Of a DNA stretch of 64,000 bases, positions 35,006 to 44,750 are shown piece by piece; position 1 is the first letter of the stretch, and every line of letters begins with the position of its first letter. The stretch covers positions 19,677,718 to 19,741,717 of the forward strand of contig JALGPY010000004.1 of NCBI GenBank assembly GCA_023055425.1, read 5' to 3'. The position numbers and the translations under genes were made by a program. Under the pieces are notes generated by a model that had not been told where the DNA came from, did not search any database, and saw nothing but the letters and a program-made list of their open reading frames with translations. Source of the stretch: Linanthus parryae (lineage: Eukaryota; Streptophyta; Magnoliopsida; Ericales; Polemoniaceae).

Positions 35006-36124
35006 TCAAAATAAATCTTTGATCAGGGGGTCATAAGGGGAAAACAAGAGTGACAAATTTGTCACTTGGTCCACTTCTCGCTTCAACTGCTCATAGTTGG
35101 TGCTCATCTCATGGAAGAGCTTCACAGCCTCTTCAAATTTCTTCCTTTGCTTCTCTACCTTCTGCCCCTCAGGTGCGAGGTTATGGAAGCCGCGCTTCAA
35201 ATTCACAGCCGCGCGAATCTGGGTGACTTTGTTGACAAGGTACCCGAAGCCCAGCTTGCCCTGAACTTTGGCTTGAAGGCCTTGGCACATGCTGAAAAGC
35301 AGCTGCACGCTCTGAGGAGAGATGGTCGCGGGGGTGGCCGCAGACAGCTGCTCCAAAATCCAGAATGCCTCGGTCAAGAACAGTCTTCTATTGAAAGGTT
35401 CTATCTCGAGACACCTCGCAAATGACCGAGGGTAGGAGAGACGCATCCGAATCAGCCAGTCCACATCAGCTTGCTTCAAACCTAACAATGTTGATTCAAG
35501 TTTAGACCATGAAGCTTGCAAATGAAAAGTGCAAGATGAGAACAGAAAAAATGATAGCATACCAGTTCCTTCTAGGATCTCGCGCAAAGAAGGGATGCGC
35601 ATTGCTGGGGCAGCTGAAGACTGTCCTCGCTCCATTGCTCTTCTATCAGCTGCGAGCTCTAGCTCTTCATAATTGGCAGGAAGGGTATAGACCGCACCAG
35701 GTGCGATTGCAGCTCCAACTTGCGAACTCCAAAAGCTCCATGCTTGAGGAACCTCTGGAGGCTCAATTACTGCTGAAGGAATGGCAACAGTAGAAGCTGC
35801 TGCTTGATCAGGAACTCCTTCAGGCGCGAGGGGCTCGCGAGGCTCGGGAGCACTCATCCGAACATTCACATTCGCATGTGATGCTACATTTTCCGTGACC
35901 TGCTCATGGATCTCAGTCTCAGCAGCATCTGTCTCCATTCCTTCGGCCGCAGCATTAGTATCTTCCTCCATCAGCATGGTGTCAGCTTCGTCATCATCAG
36001 AAACTTCGATGATATCCTCCAAGGGCTGTCCTGCATACTCAGCAGATGCGAGGGGCTTCTCGACATGAGAACTTCGCTCTGGGACATAAGATGCAGAGGG
36101 TTGGCTTCTTTGTTCCAGCATGGC
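35006..36124 (-). pseudogene. Exon(s) 4-5 of the antisense gene: C-terminal region
   Basis: The frame starts near 'MLEQRSQPSASYVPERSS', with Ser/Pro/Glu-rich sequence and 'EVSDDDEADTMLMEEDT'. A predicted helical segment toward the end runs from 'KLESTLLGLKQADVDWLIRM' to 'VEKQRKKFEEAVKLF', probably coiled coil. Within it, 35515-35562 reads GTATGCT...TTTGCAAG and may be a 48-bp intron. The frame is open either way, so this is unsettled. The product ends at 35006. I do not recognise a domain here. Confidence 0.55.
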
Positions 36125-36518
36125 CTCATCAGCATCACATGCGATACAAGACAGGACAATGTGAGGTAACTAGTATCGTACAATATTTTATTATTACTTT
36201 GACAAACCAAGAGCGAGCACCTCCACGCGTAGGTGGGATTGTGGCATCTTCATCATATGCTAAAGACGCGACACCATATCCTATTAATGTATCTTCGTTA
36301 AGCACATCCTTAAGGTGAGCGTGACCTGGGGTGCGAAGAAACCAGTTATGATGGTAGTTGGGTTGCTAAGCCTAATTTACAGACATCGCTTGGATGATTA
36401 CCTGAGGGTTCACCACATTTGCTTACTAGCCATCGACGAATATCGGCTTTCGATAAGCCATGCTTTAACGCACCGACAATCACGTCTCGGTAAGTTACCG
36501 CAAGTTTAAAAATCTCAC
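36125..36518 (-). other. Probable intron 3 of the antisense gene (394 bp, acceptor uncertain)
   Basis: The donor GTGAGATTTTT is clear. The acceptor is my guess at GCTGATGAG|GCC because the following ORF begins there. Its polypyrimidine tract is weak, so the true acceptor may lie elsewhere in 36125-36250. No coding similarity is seen inside. Confidence 0.4.
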
Positions 36519-36872
36519 CTTCATTGCCGCCTGCGATATCCTCAAAATCCGCTTGAGCCTGCTCCAGAGCAGCCGCGTCTTCCTCTTGAGCCGCATCTTC
36601 CTCATCGACTTGAGCTGCATCTTCCTCTTGAACCGCATCTTCCTCATCGGTTTGACGCACCAAGTCGTCAACATGTTGCTCTTCCAAGCTCCTTTGTTTT
36701 ATGCGTTCAATCTCATCTTCTTCTCGCTTCCTTCTTCTTTCAGCAGCCTCCGCAGCTGTTCTCCTAGACTCAGCAAGAATGTCCTCGTCTATGGTTTGGC
36801 TGGAAACACCAGAGTGGGAACCCCTCCTCTGCCTCTTGGCCAGAAGGCCGCAGATAGTCTCTGCATCGTCAT
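36519..36872 (-). pseudogene. Exon 3 of the antisense gene: acidic repeat region
   Basis: The exon is rich in Glu, Ala and Arg. It contains 'RRTAAEAAERRREEDEIER', likely helical or coiled coil, then imperfect repeats of 'QEEDAAQVDEEDA' (36660-36560). It ends at AATGAAG|GTGAG, a good donor at 36518. No stop interrupts this part. Confidence 0.58.
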
Positions 36873-36943
36873 CTGCAAAGGAACAAACTGTTCAGCAAAA
36901 GACTGCGAGAGTTAAGATAATGAGAAGATAACGTCTGAGATAC
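36873..36943 (-). other. Intron 2 of the antisense gene (71 bp)
   Basis: Donor GAAG|GTATCTC at 36943 and acceptor TTCCTTTGCAG|ATG at 36873 on the minus strand. Reading through would end the ORF at a stop at 36912, while splicing joins two acidic open segments. Confidence 0.68.
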
Positions 36944-37454
36944 CTTCCGACTCTTCCTCTTGTATCTCACCTCTCTCTTCTTCTATTTCATCTTCGACTC
37001 TCTCTTCTTCTTCATCATCATCTATTTCTATCACTTCTCTTCTTTCATCCTCCTCTTCCTCCTGACCAAATGGAACGAAGGTCTCGACTGCGAGCTCTTT
37101 TCGCGCCTTGCTTGGCATGCAACCTTTGCCTTTGTCCTTGGAAGAAAGGGACTTCGCAGGGGAGGAAGCTGGAGCACTCCTAGGGGAAGAGATTGTGATT
37201 TTCTTCTGCCTTGGCCTCTTTGCCCTTGGAGCAGCAGTTGCTGGAGGGTATGGATCGTTCCTGGGAGGATTCAACGCCGGCGTGTTGTCTATCAGCGAGT
37301 CAGCAAATACGTCCATGACCTCGCGAATTCAGGCCTCAATTGTGGGAGCCATTCCCATTGCTAGACGAATCGGCTCACCCTGCCTTCTCTTAGCAACAAT
37401 GGTGTTGATCAGCGACTTGGAACGCTCGCCAGAAGCAAACCTCCTCAGATAGCA
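36944..37454 (-). pseudogene. Exon 2 of the antisense gene: basic then acidic region
   Basis: It begins 'CYLRRFASGERSK', passes an in-frame TGA at 37329-37331, then runs through 'RAKRPRQKK' (a possible nuclear localisation signal near 37220) into a Glu/Asp-rich tract ('EEEEDERREVIEIDDDEEEE' near 37050). It ends at 'EEESE', where GAAG|GTATC forms a donor. Low-complexity charge blocks like these are common in nuclear proteins, but no domain is recognised. Confidence 0.6.
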
Positions 37455-37530
37455 CTGAAACAGAAGATGAAGCATAAATTTTGACATGTCAAAGGAAAGA
37501 AATTCAACGCACGAAGAGGAAATTGTTTAC
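37455..37530 (-). other. Intron 1 of the antisense gene (76 bp)
   Basis: The minus strand shows donor AAG|GTAAAC at 37530 and acceptor CTGTTTCAG|TGC at 37455, with a T-rich interior. Removing it keeps the reading frame open across the junction. Length and composition fit a plant intron. Confidence 0.7.
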
Positions 37531-39412
37531 CTTGGAAAAATCTTCGCTATACTTGATGACATGCGAAGCACCTTCCCTAACTGCAGCCATCTTCTCTTCA
37601 ATGATGGTGGACGGACACATGTGATTCTCGCGGTCCAACAATGAGTAGCAGCCATATTGGGAGTCGTCCAAACTACAGTTAAGTCAGAAAGGGAAGGAAT
37701 TTCTCTTGATCACAGGAGCTCTGCTTGGCCGAGTGGTCGACTGTGTCTCAAACATCGCCTGGTGGGTATTCCAATAGGCAACCCAATTCTTGGAGTAACC
37801 ACCTGCGCGGCTACCTGGGGGTTGCTCGAAGGGAAGGTTGCTCCTTAAGATCGTTTTGCACTCGCCAGACAGTAGTCGTTTGTAGCAGCCTCTTATGATG
37901 GACTGAGGCCAGATTGATGGTGCCACCGCATCAAAGCCAAACTGGGGAGAAACGCGAGTGGGATCGACATCCACTGTGATTCTTTCATACCTGGGAGCAA
38001 GCTCGCGAACATACTCCGCAAGATCAGGAAGAGAACCTCTTAGACACCAGCAGAAGAATTCGCGATAGCGCTCATGAAAACGCTTATGACCCTCGAAAAG
38101 AAGATCTTCCGAGAAAGCAACAGGCCTGGCAGGATACAACTTTGGGAACCATCGCACATTCTCAATGCGCGTGGCATAAGGCCTAGCCGTGAACTTGCTG
38201 CGATCGTCGCATATCAGGCTCCAGGTACACTTAGGAAAGTGATTTCCAAACCACCTTGCAGCCCTTCCACTGGAAAGCTCTTCCTCCGCACCTGGGACAC
38301 ACCATTTGTTGGGCCTAGAAGGAACAGGAGCATATGAGGGACATCGCTCAAAAACCCCACATGGTTAAGAATGCGACGTTAACATAGGTTAACACATCCA
38401 GGCGACCGCAGGAGTCCTTGGTCGCTACAACCAATTGATCCAATATGTGGTACAGGGTACCCAAGACTAGCGGTCCAAGTGCTACTCTTTGACCAAGGGT
38501 CAGTTTCACAGCAAGAGGGAGGACATGGTAGAAAACCCTATCGTGAGGGTGGCCATCGATTAGGTACCTCGATAACCAGGCGCAGAGAAAAGCACACAGG
38601 GTCAGATGATAACCTTTCCCGTTCACATAATTCTTAGCCTTCGGGTTCTGGCCCAGGAGTTTCTTGGTGATACTACTACTCGCATAAACGCGGAAGAATT
38701 ACTGCACCCACTTGCCCCAAGTGTTCGTCGCAGATGTATCAACTAGCTGCCAGTCGGGAAGAGGTTTCGCAGATGTCCACCGGGTGGAAATTTTCTTAAC
38801 CTCTGACAAGCACTCCTCCATCTGCTTGTAGAGAGCAAGTTCCGGATCGGTCCTCAAAGGGCTTAGAGGATCCACCTCACCAACAGGAGAAAGATCATAC
38901 AACACGTGTACATCTTCCAGAGTGGGAGCAGCCTCGAACTCAGCAAAGTGGAATGTGTGCGTCACAGGCGAGTAGCGCGAGAGAAGGTTTAGAAGCATGG
39001 ACTGGTCCAACTTCACGGCAACACCCTTCATAGCACGAACGGCGAAATAGATGCCAGCATTTTTCAATGTGATGGCATGGTTGGTCAACACATGGTCTAT
39101 CCACTCATCCATGAAGTCTAATTTCTGAACAAACGCTTGGGTACAAATTGCAGTATGGGGGAAAAACCCATTTTTAACCCCTAATCGAACCACATCCTTG
39201 GAATCGATCAATTCCAGCATGGCTGCGTTAACAGGTGGGGTCAATGTTTGCAACTCTTCAGAGGGAACAGGGGTCGGCAGGTTCTTCACCTTAACCCTGG
39301 CATGATAAGAATCTTTTCCGCCCAAATAGGGGGCTTTCCGCCATAGGGTTTGGGGAAGATCAGGTATTTCTTCGACCTCTTTAACAAATTTGGTTCCTTT
39401 TGTCTTCGCCAT
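37531..39412 (-). pseudogene. Exon 1 of the antisense gene: PMD-like domain
   Basis: The start at 39412 ('GGAATGGCG') has good context. The more upstream frame to 39454 looks like leader. Motifs along the domain are 'FHFAEFEAAPTLEDVHVLYD' (about residue 165), 'CAFLCAWLSRYLIDGHPHD' and 'VLPLAVKLTLGQRVALGPL' (38600-38470), 'VLTYVNVAFLTMWGF' (38390-38350), and 'RGCYKRLLSGECKTILR' (near 37880). These resemble PMD proteins, whose core is predicted to be nuclear and is linked to transposon silencing in hosts. An in-frame TAA at 38699-38701, a frameshift around the T-run at 38350 and a TGA at 37684-37686 break it. The exon ends at 'TTTTCCAAG' before GTAAAC. Confidence 0.68.
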
Positions 39413-39454
39413 TCCTGCGAAAGAGCAAGAAAAAAGGGGGGGGGGGGAATACAC

Positions 39455-40177
39455 ACACTTTCAGTTCGAATTTCAGGAATCAGTTCGAGTTTCAGTTTGA
39501 AGCAACGATGTTTGTCAAAGAGAAGATGAACAGTTCAGTGTCAATTTTGGGTTTGAAAGTTCAGAATCGTTTACATTACTGGGAATTTCAGAAACCCCAC
39601 ACTCAAACCCTTACAATCTTGGGATTAAATTAGTTCTGAGTTCAAAGAACAAGGTCTCTCTCGCAGCTTTCAACGAATAGCATGTTTCCGATAGTCGTGG
39701 GTTTGCAGATCCAATACAGTTCAAAGCATATATCGGTAAATTAAATGGAATTAAGCAAAGCCAACCTTGTTTTGGTAAAGCCTGCTTGGATGAAGCAAGT
39801 TGAAGAAGACGATTGACAAGAAAGAATTGATGATTGATTATTTGAATCTGCTCTTGAAGGATTCCGGGTATCATTCACTTTAAGAGAAAGAAGTGATGCT
39901 TTGCAACAATGGAGAGCACAGAGTATTTATCCAAAAACAATGAAGGGTTGCGTCCTTTCAGTAGTCGAATCGCAACCGTCACCGTCGAATCGCGCAATCA
40001 CAGGACAAGCTGATGTCATGCCTAAAACCCTAAAAGACCAGACGAATCGAATCTAGGGATTTTAGGTCATAATTACACGCAGGGTGGCTGAATTTGCGTG
40101 TATTTGAATTGGTGCGTGGCGGCGACGCGTACGTTGGTTCCTGCGCATCGAAGCCTATCCAGCTATGTGTCTTCACG
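39455..40177 (-). promoter_or_regulatory. Leader and promoter region of the antisense gene
   Basis: No ORF of note. On the minus strand it runs from just inside D's 3' LTR to the antisense start codon and holds the TATA-like site. A G-run of about 12 (39437-39448) lies immediately downstream. Confidence 0.45.
39923..39930 (-). promoter_or_regulatory. Candidate TATA box for the antisense gene
   Basis: The minus strand reads GGATAAATACTCTG followed about 30 bases later by CTCTCCATTG and a C/T-rich 'cacttctttctcttaaag'. It lies about 510 bp upstream of the start codon. A leader intron is possible, since 'cttgctctttcgcag' just before ATG 39412 resembles an acceptor. The placement, outside the D LTR, would give the gene its own promoter. 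Confidence 0.45.
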
Positions 40178-40194
40178 CGCAGAAAGGGGGCTAA
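40178..40194 (+). other. Polypurine tract of element D
   Basis: 'cgcagaaagggggctaa' ends at the TG of the 3' LTR, the position required for plus-strand priming. Confidence 0.8.
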
Positions 40195-40814
40195 TGTAGA
40201 TAGTGCTTTCTAGACAGGCAGATCTTAGCCACGTGGCAACCATCCAGCATACCTAGCTGTGCTTCACACACACTGGATCACCAGCCGCGCTGATCCACGT
40301 GGGGGCTGCGAGACAGGGCCCTCGCATACCACCACACGGGACTTGTAGGGACTTAGTGGTTTGGAGGCTAGAGTAAGTCCTGTCGCGCGCGAGCGAAAGC
40401 CAAGCCCGCGCGCGACCCCTAGTAACTGCTTTGAGAGATTTATGGCGCGAGCTCCATAAACCCGGTCAATCAGATCAACCTCGTAACGGTTCCGGTATAC
40501 GCGGATAACATGCTGTAACGGTCCCTATATACGCGGACGAACGTGCCGTTGTGGTTAAGCTAATTAAGACACCATTACTGGGCGCATTAACCACACTACA
40601 ACGGTCACATTCTCCGTTATATATAGGATCGTTAACCCTTCCATACAAGGGAGAATCACCTGAGATACGCGGAAGCTCTGCCAAAATCCCGTCTCTCTCA
40701 TACAGTGCTATTGCCTTACTCTCTCCCTACACACAACCTTACACTTCCTGTGTCCTTTCTATCCTCTACTCTTGGTGTATATTGAATTCTCTCTGCAGGA
40801 TTCTCTCATACACA
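40195..40814 (+). repeat. Element D 3' LTR
   Basis: 620 bp, matching 9756-10385 with about 3% differences in the first 230 bases, including 'gtggcaacc' versus 'gtggcggcc'. It is followed by ATAGG (40815-40819) and then the resumed C LTR ('gagacaaaagg'). Confidence 0.93.
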
Positions 40815-40819
40815 ATAGG

Positions 40820-41191
40820 GAGACAAAAGGAAGGTGATGATGGTGACTTTGGCAGTGAAAATTATCTCCGATGGAGATGAGTTTGAGAGGTAGAAGAAAA
40901 ACACAAAAATTATATTGTGTGGTTGGCCTACCAAAACGTTGGGTAATTCGGTGTGTCTCATACACTAATTTTGCGGTGGTCGTACAAGCGTTAACAACGC
41001 TAAAAATAAATAAACTCTCGCGTATTTATCCCCGAATACAAACTTAATATTTTTCTAAAATTCTCAGATAATTTATTGTCTATAAAATACTAAAATTTTG
41101 ACAAACTTTATTTATTTATTTAAATTTTTTCACAATTAAATTCTTTATTTGGCTTTTAAATTATTATTTTGCTCTTGTATGGGGTATTACA
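40820..41191 (-). repeat. Element C 3' LTR, piece 3 (LTR start on the minus strand)
   Basis: 372 bp, collinear with 48808-49179. On the minus strand it begins TGTAATACCCC at 41191, abutting the PPT. The three C pieces add to about 2.9 kb, equal to the intact 5' LTR. Confidence 0.9.
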
Positions 41192-41204
41192 TTCTCTCCC
41201 CTTT
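41192..41204 (-). other. Polypurine tract of element C
   Basis: The minus strand reads AAAGGGGAGAGAA directly before the LTR. The following 'gaggacgaagctctg' (minus) is the usual Tekay 3' end motif. Confidence 0.85.
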
Positions 41205-41629
41205 AAACAGAGCTTCGTCCTCGAAGCTAAAATCAGCCAAATACTCCTGATGCTAAAACTTTTTCCTCGAACCTAAAATTAGTCAAATACTCTTGAGGCT
41301 AAAACTTTTACCTCGAAGACAAAATCAGCCCAGTACTCCTGGTGCTGAAGTTTTCTAGTAAGCGACTAATGATCAGAGCTACGATCATATAATAGGCAAG
41401 AAATTTCACATATCAAGTAATGGAAAATATAGTTACTATCTAATGCATGCAGTGCAACACGTACTTATGTACTACGTAAAGTTGTAGTCACGCCTATCTT
41501 ACTTATGTAATTGTAGTCTCATTTGGTTAATAGGGGTCAGGGTTAGCTATATCATAAGGGTACTAACGTGTAAAGGTACTAAATGAAAGGTTGCGTCCTC
41601 TCCCCCTTAGAGAGTGACGTCCCCGGAAC
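41205..41629 (-). other. Element C 3' untranslated region
   Basis: 425 bp between the chromodomain stop and the PPT. It shows a triplicated block of about 55 bp around 'gaagctaaaatcagccaaatact' (41225-41345), and otherwise nothing. Confidence 0.65.
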
Positions 41630-41842
41630 TCAACGTACCTCATGAAATAAGTGTGGATACTTTTTCCTGATCTCTTCTTCAGCTTCCCACGTCGCTTCCT
41701 TAGTTTGATGGTTGGACCAAAGGACTTTGACCAGTTTGACACTTTTGGTACGTGTGTCCCTTGTCTTGGTATCCAGTATCTTGACAGGTTGCTCGTCGTA
41801 ACCTAGTGACGGGTGGAAATCAACCGGTTCAGGATCCAACAC
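41630..41842 (-). pseudogene. pol: Chromodomain at the integrase C-terminus of element C
   Basis: About 70 codons end 'KKYPHLFHEVR'. 'PVKILDTKTRDTRTKSVKLV' and 'VLWSNHQTKEATWEAEEEI' match the chromodomain of plant chromoviruses. This module is thought to guide integration toward particular chromatin. The aromatic cage is reduced, as is usual in Tekay types. It is in a different frame from the preceding integrase core, with missing linker sequence between them. Confidence 0.85.
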
Positions 41843-41868
41843 ATGGGACGGGTCCGATACGTACTTCT

Positions 41869-42660
41869 TCAGTTGCGATACGTGGAAAACATTGTGTACT
41901 CACTGATGTCACTCCAACATAGTGGCGATCGACACTTCCTTCCATACAGGGCCTCGTACGGTGCCATACCGATGCTGGCGTGATAGTTGTTGTTGTAGGA
42001 GAACTCAATTAATGGCAATTTATCAACCCATGAGCCTTGGAAATCCATAAAATAGGCTCGTAACATGTCTTCTAGCGTTTGGATGGTCCTTTCTGTTTGC
42101 CCATCTGTGGCTGGGTGGACTAAACTTCAGCTGAGTTCCCAATGCTTCTTGGAGTGCCCACCAGAAATGAGAGAGGGAGTTAGGATCTCTGTCCGAGATT
42201 ATCGAGATCGGAACCCCATGATACCTTACGATGTTTCTGACGTAGGCATCCTCTCTTTGCTCCATACCCCACGTGTATTTCATCGGGATGAATCTCGCCG
42301 TCTTGGTTAGTCTGTCTACAACTACCCATATCTGGTTGAGTCCATTCTTTGACGTCGGCAATGCTGTAACGAAATCCATTGAGATGGAGTCCCATTTCCA
42401 GACTGGGATATCCAGTGGTTGGAGTAGACCTCCCATTCTATAATGCTCAAACTTCACATTCTGGCATGTCGAGCATCTAGCCACAAATTCTGCCACTTCC
42501 CTCTTCATGTTGGGCCACTAGAACATTTTCTTCAAGTCCTTGTAAAGCTTATCGCTTCCATGATGGACTGAATATGGTGTTTTGTGTGCTTCCTGCATCG
42601 ACTTCTGCTTGGTTTCCACGCACTTCTATGGTACACACCATCTCCCTTTATAGAGAATGC
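41869..42660 (-). pseudogene. pol: Integrase core of element C
   Basis: The minus strand shows the zinc-finger end 'FVARCSTCQNVKFEH', then 'ISMDFVTALP' (first Asp), 'IISDRDPN' (second Asp, with N for the usual R) and, after a damaged stretch lacking a clear Glu segment, '[20 protein letters not shown]' and '[13 protein letters not shown]'. Stops and frameshifts occur near 42510, 42023-42066 and 41869. Directly after 'PLCW' the sequence jumps to what is normally the region before the chromodomain, so roughly 300 bp, including the GPY/F part, look deleted. Confidence 0.82.
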
Positions 42661-44309
42661 TTCCATCCTCGTGAATCTGGAATTCTTTGGCTTCTCCTGC
42701 TGCAATCTTCTTCTTGGTTCTTTCGAGCTTCACGTCTCCAGCTTGATTACACCTTATTTCTTCCAAGAAGTCTGGTACAGTTGTCATGCTTACAAGCAGT
42801 TTCTGCACCGTTCCTTGTTCCACCACTTCGATGTTGAGCTTCCTGAACTCGTGGCATAACCGATCCGACAAGACTACCAAAGCGGTAACTGCATAGTTTG
42901 ACTTACGACATAGCGCATCAGCAACCACATTGGCCTTCCCTTCGTGGTATTGAATGCGTAAATCATAATCCTTGATAATTTCCTGCCACCTTCGTTTCCT
43001 GTTGTTTAGCACCTTCTGGGTGAAGATATAATTCAGGCTTCGATGATCCGTGTAGAGCTTGCAAACGGATCCGTAAAGATGGTGCCTCCATATTTTCAGC
43101 GCGAAAACTACTGCTCCAAATATGGGTCGTGTCTGGCATAGTTTTTCTCGTGGGGTTTCATTTTCCTTGACGCATTGGCAATCACCCTTCGATCTTGCAT
43201 CAGCACACATCCTAGCCCCTTTTTCGACGCATCACTGTATACTTCGAATTCTCCAGACTCGTTCGGTAAAGCTAATATTGGTGTTGTATTTAGCTTTTCC
43301 TTCAGAGTTTGGAACGCTTCTTCGCATCTATCGTCCCAGTGATACTTCACTGCCTTCTTCGGTAGCATAGCCAGTGGCATAGCGATTTTGGATAAATCCT
43401 TTACGAAACGTCGGTAGTAGCCTGCTAAGCCAAGGAAACTTCGGATTTCCGACACATTCTTCGGTGTAGGCCAATCCTTGACTACATAGATCTTTGCTGG
43501 GTCCATAGCTATTCCTTCCTTGGAAATGATATGGCCCGGAAATGGAACAAGGTCCAACCAAAATTCACACTTCGAGAGTTTGGCATACAACCGCTCTTGC
43601 CTCAAAGTCTGCAAAACTTCGCGGAGATGTTCTTCATGATCCTTTTCGTTCTTTGAATACACCAGAATGTCATCGATAAAGACGACTACAAACTGGTCCA
43701 TAAATGGTTTCATCACCCGGTTCATCAAATCCATGAACACTGCGGGTGCGTTGGTCAAACGAAACGGCATCACCGTGAACTCGTAGTGACTGTACCTTGT
43801 AGTAAAGGAATTATTTGGAATATCTTTCTCATACACACGAAGTTGATGATATCCGGACCTCAATTCAATCTTAGAGAAGACACTAGCCCTTGTAATTGAT
43901 CGAACAAGTCATCAATTCGGGGTAGCGGATATTTGTTCTTGATGGTAGCATTGTTCAGTTCGCGGTAATCAATGCATAACCGTAAACTCCTGTCTTTCTT
44001 CTTGACGAACAACACATGTGCTCCCCAGGGTGACACACTAGGTCGTATGTACCCCTTATCTAGAAGTTCTTGTATCTGGTTCTTCAACTCCTTTGATTCA
44101 GCAGGTGCAGTTCCAGGTGTCAATTCCATAGTAAACTCCAATTCTCTTTGAGGTGGCATTCCTGGAATTTCCTCCGGGAATACGTCGAGAAAATCCTTAA
44201 AGACCGGTATCTCTTCTAGAGAAGTCTCCTTCTTAGTTACGTCTTGTACATAACACAAGAAGGCGGAGTTTCCCTTTTTCACTTGGTTGACTATAGTAAG
44301 GGCTGACAC
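42626..44309 (-). pseudogene. pol: Reverse transcriptase and RNase H of element C
   Basis: The frame from 44309 carries the start of the polymerase ('[20 protein letters not shown]' near 43960). A frameshift near 43863 leads into 'RSGYHQLRV', '[13 protein letters not shown]' (R replaces the usual G) and the catalytic '[10 protein letters not shown]' at about 43680-43660. RNase H follows with '[15 protein letters not shown]' (near 43245), a second frameshift near 43200, '[12 protein letters not shown]' and '[13 protein letters not shown]' (near 42900). It would copy the element RNA. It is inactive as it stands because of the frameshifts. Confidence 0.88.
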
Positions 44310-44354
44310 TAGTTTAATGTGAGGTTCCGTGGGGATACCTCGATAAGTGATCCT

Positions 44355-44750
44355 TTATCCCTTAGGCCCTTTCAGTCGAACCTTCTGACCATAGCAGTTA
44401 ATGACTGCCCGATACTTCCCAAGCCAATCCATTCCTAGGATCACATCTATGCCTCCTAGGTCAAAATTTATTAGGTTGGCGGGTAAGGTACTGGTTAGGA
44501 TCTTCAATACTACTCCTTCAAATACGGTGTCATAGACAGTTACGTGGCCATTAGGTGTTGCTACAGGAACGAATATGCTAGGGGACTTACGCAAACCCAA
44601 TTTTTCAGCAAATGCAGACGATATGAAGGAATATGATGCACTAGAATCAAACAGTACGAAATCTGGTTGCTCAAGGATAAGGAAAGTACGCGTAACAACT
44701 CCATGAGCAGCTTCTGCTTTGGTCCTTGTCAGCACAGCGATCCTTCCCAC
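44355..44750 (-). pseudogene. pol: Aspartic protease of element C
   Basis: The domain of about 130 codons has 'FVLFDSSASYSFIS' as the active-site loop and 'DVILGMDWLGKY' at its C-terminal hallmark. The canonical loop is D-S-G-A; here the Gly is Ser, which should disable it. A TAA at 44355 interrupts the frame that continues into the reverse transcriptase. The Gag frame runs into it from the right without a shift. Confidence 0.85.

Larger units (their letters stand above)
35006..39412 (-). pseudogene. Antisense multi-exon gene in D related to plant mobile domain (PMD) proteins
   Basis: On the minus strand, from ATG 39412 to TGA/TAG at 35006, I can follow one gene in pieces. A conserved N-terminal domain of about 570 codons comes first, then a basic and acidic low-complexity middle, then a coiled-coil-like C-terminus. 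Pieces are joined by GT...AG gaps with good plant splice consensus. The N-terminal part resembles the PMD family (Arabidopsis MAIN/MAIL1 and transposon-borne relatives). Breaks seen are TAA at 38699, a one-base frameshift near 38350, and TGA at 37684 and 37329. It is opposite to gag-pol, so its introns would survive retrotransposition of the plus-strand RNA. Function in the element is unknown. The family assignment is from memory of motifs, not a search. Confidence 0.68.
9756..40814 (+). mobile_element. Element D: Tat/Retand-type Ty3 retrotransposon with antisense gene
   Basis: LTRs 9756-10385 and 40195-40814 begin TGTAGATAGTGC and end ATACACA (GTACACA in the 5' copy). The flanking duplication is ATAGG (9751-9755 and 40815-40819). 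The intact C LTR near 48800 shows the empty site. Plus-strand order is PBS-like site, gag, protease, reverse transcriptase, RNase H, a second (archaeal-type) RNase H, integrase, tandem repeats, a minus-strand gene, PPT and LTR. Two RNase H domains are diagnostic of the Tat lineage. Extra ORFs and 3' tandem repeats are known from Tat/Retand elements. Element E interrupts integrase. Without E the element is about 15 kb. Confidence 0.92.

Noticed and set aside
36125..36518. A separate small mobile element inside the antisense gene
   Set aside because: No terminal inverted repeats or duplications found. An intron explains the donor site better.
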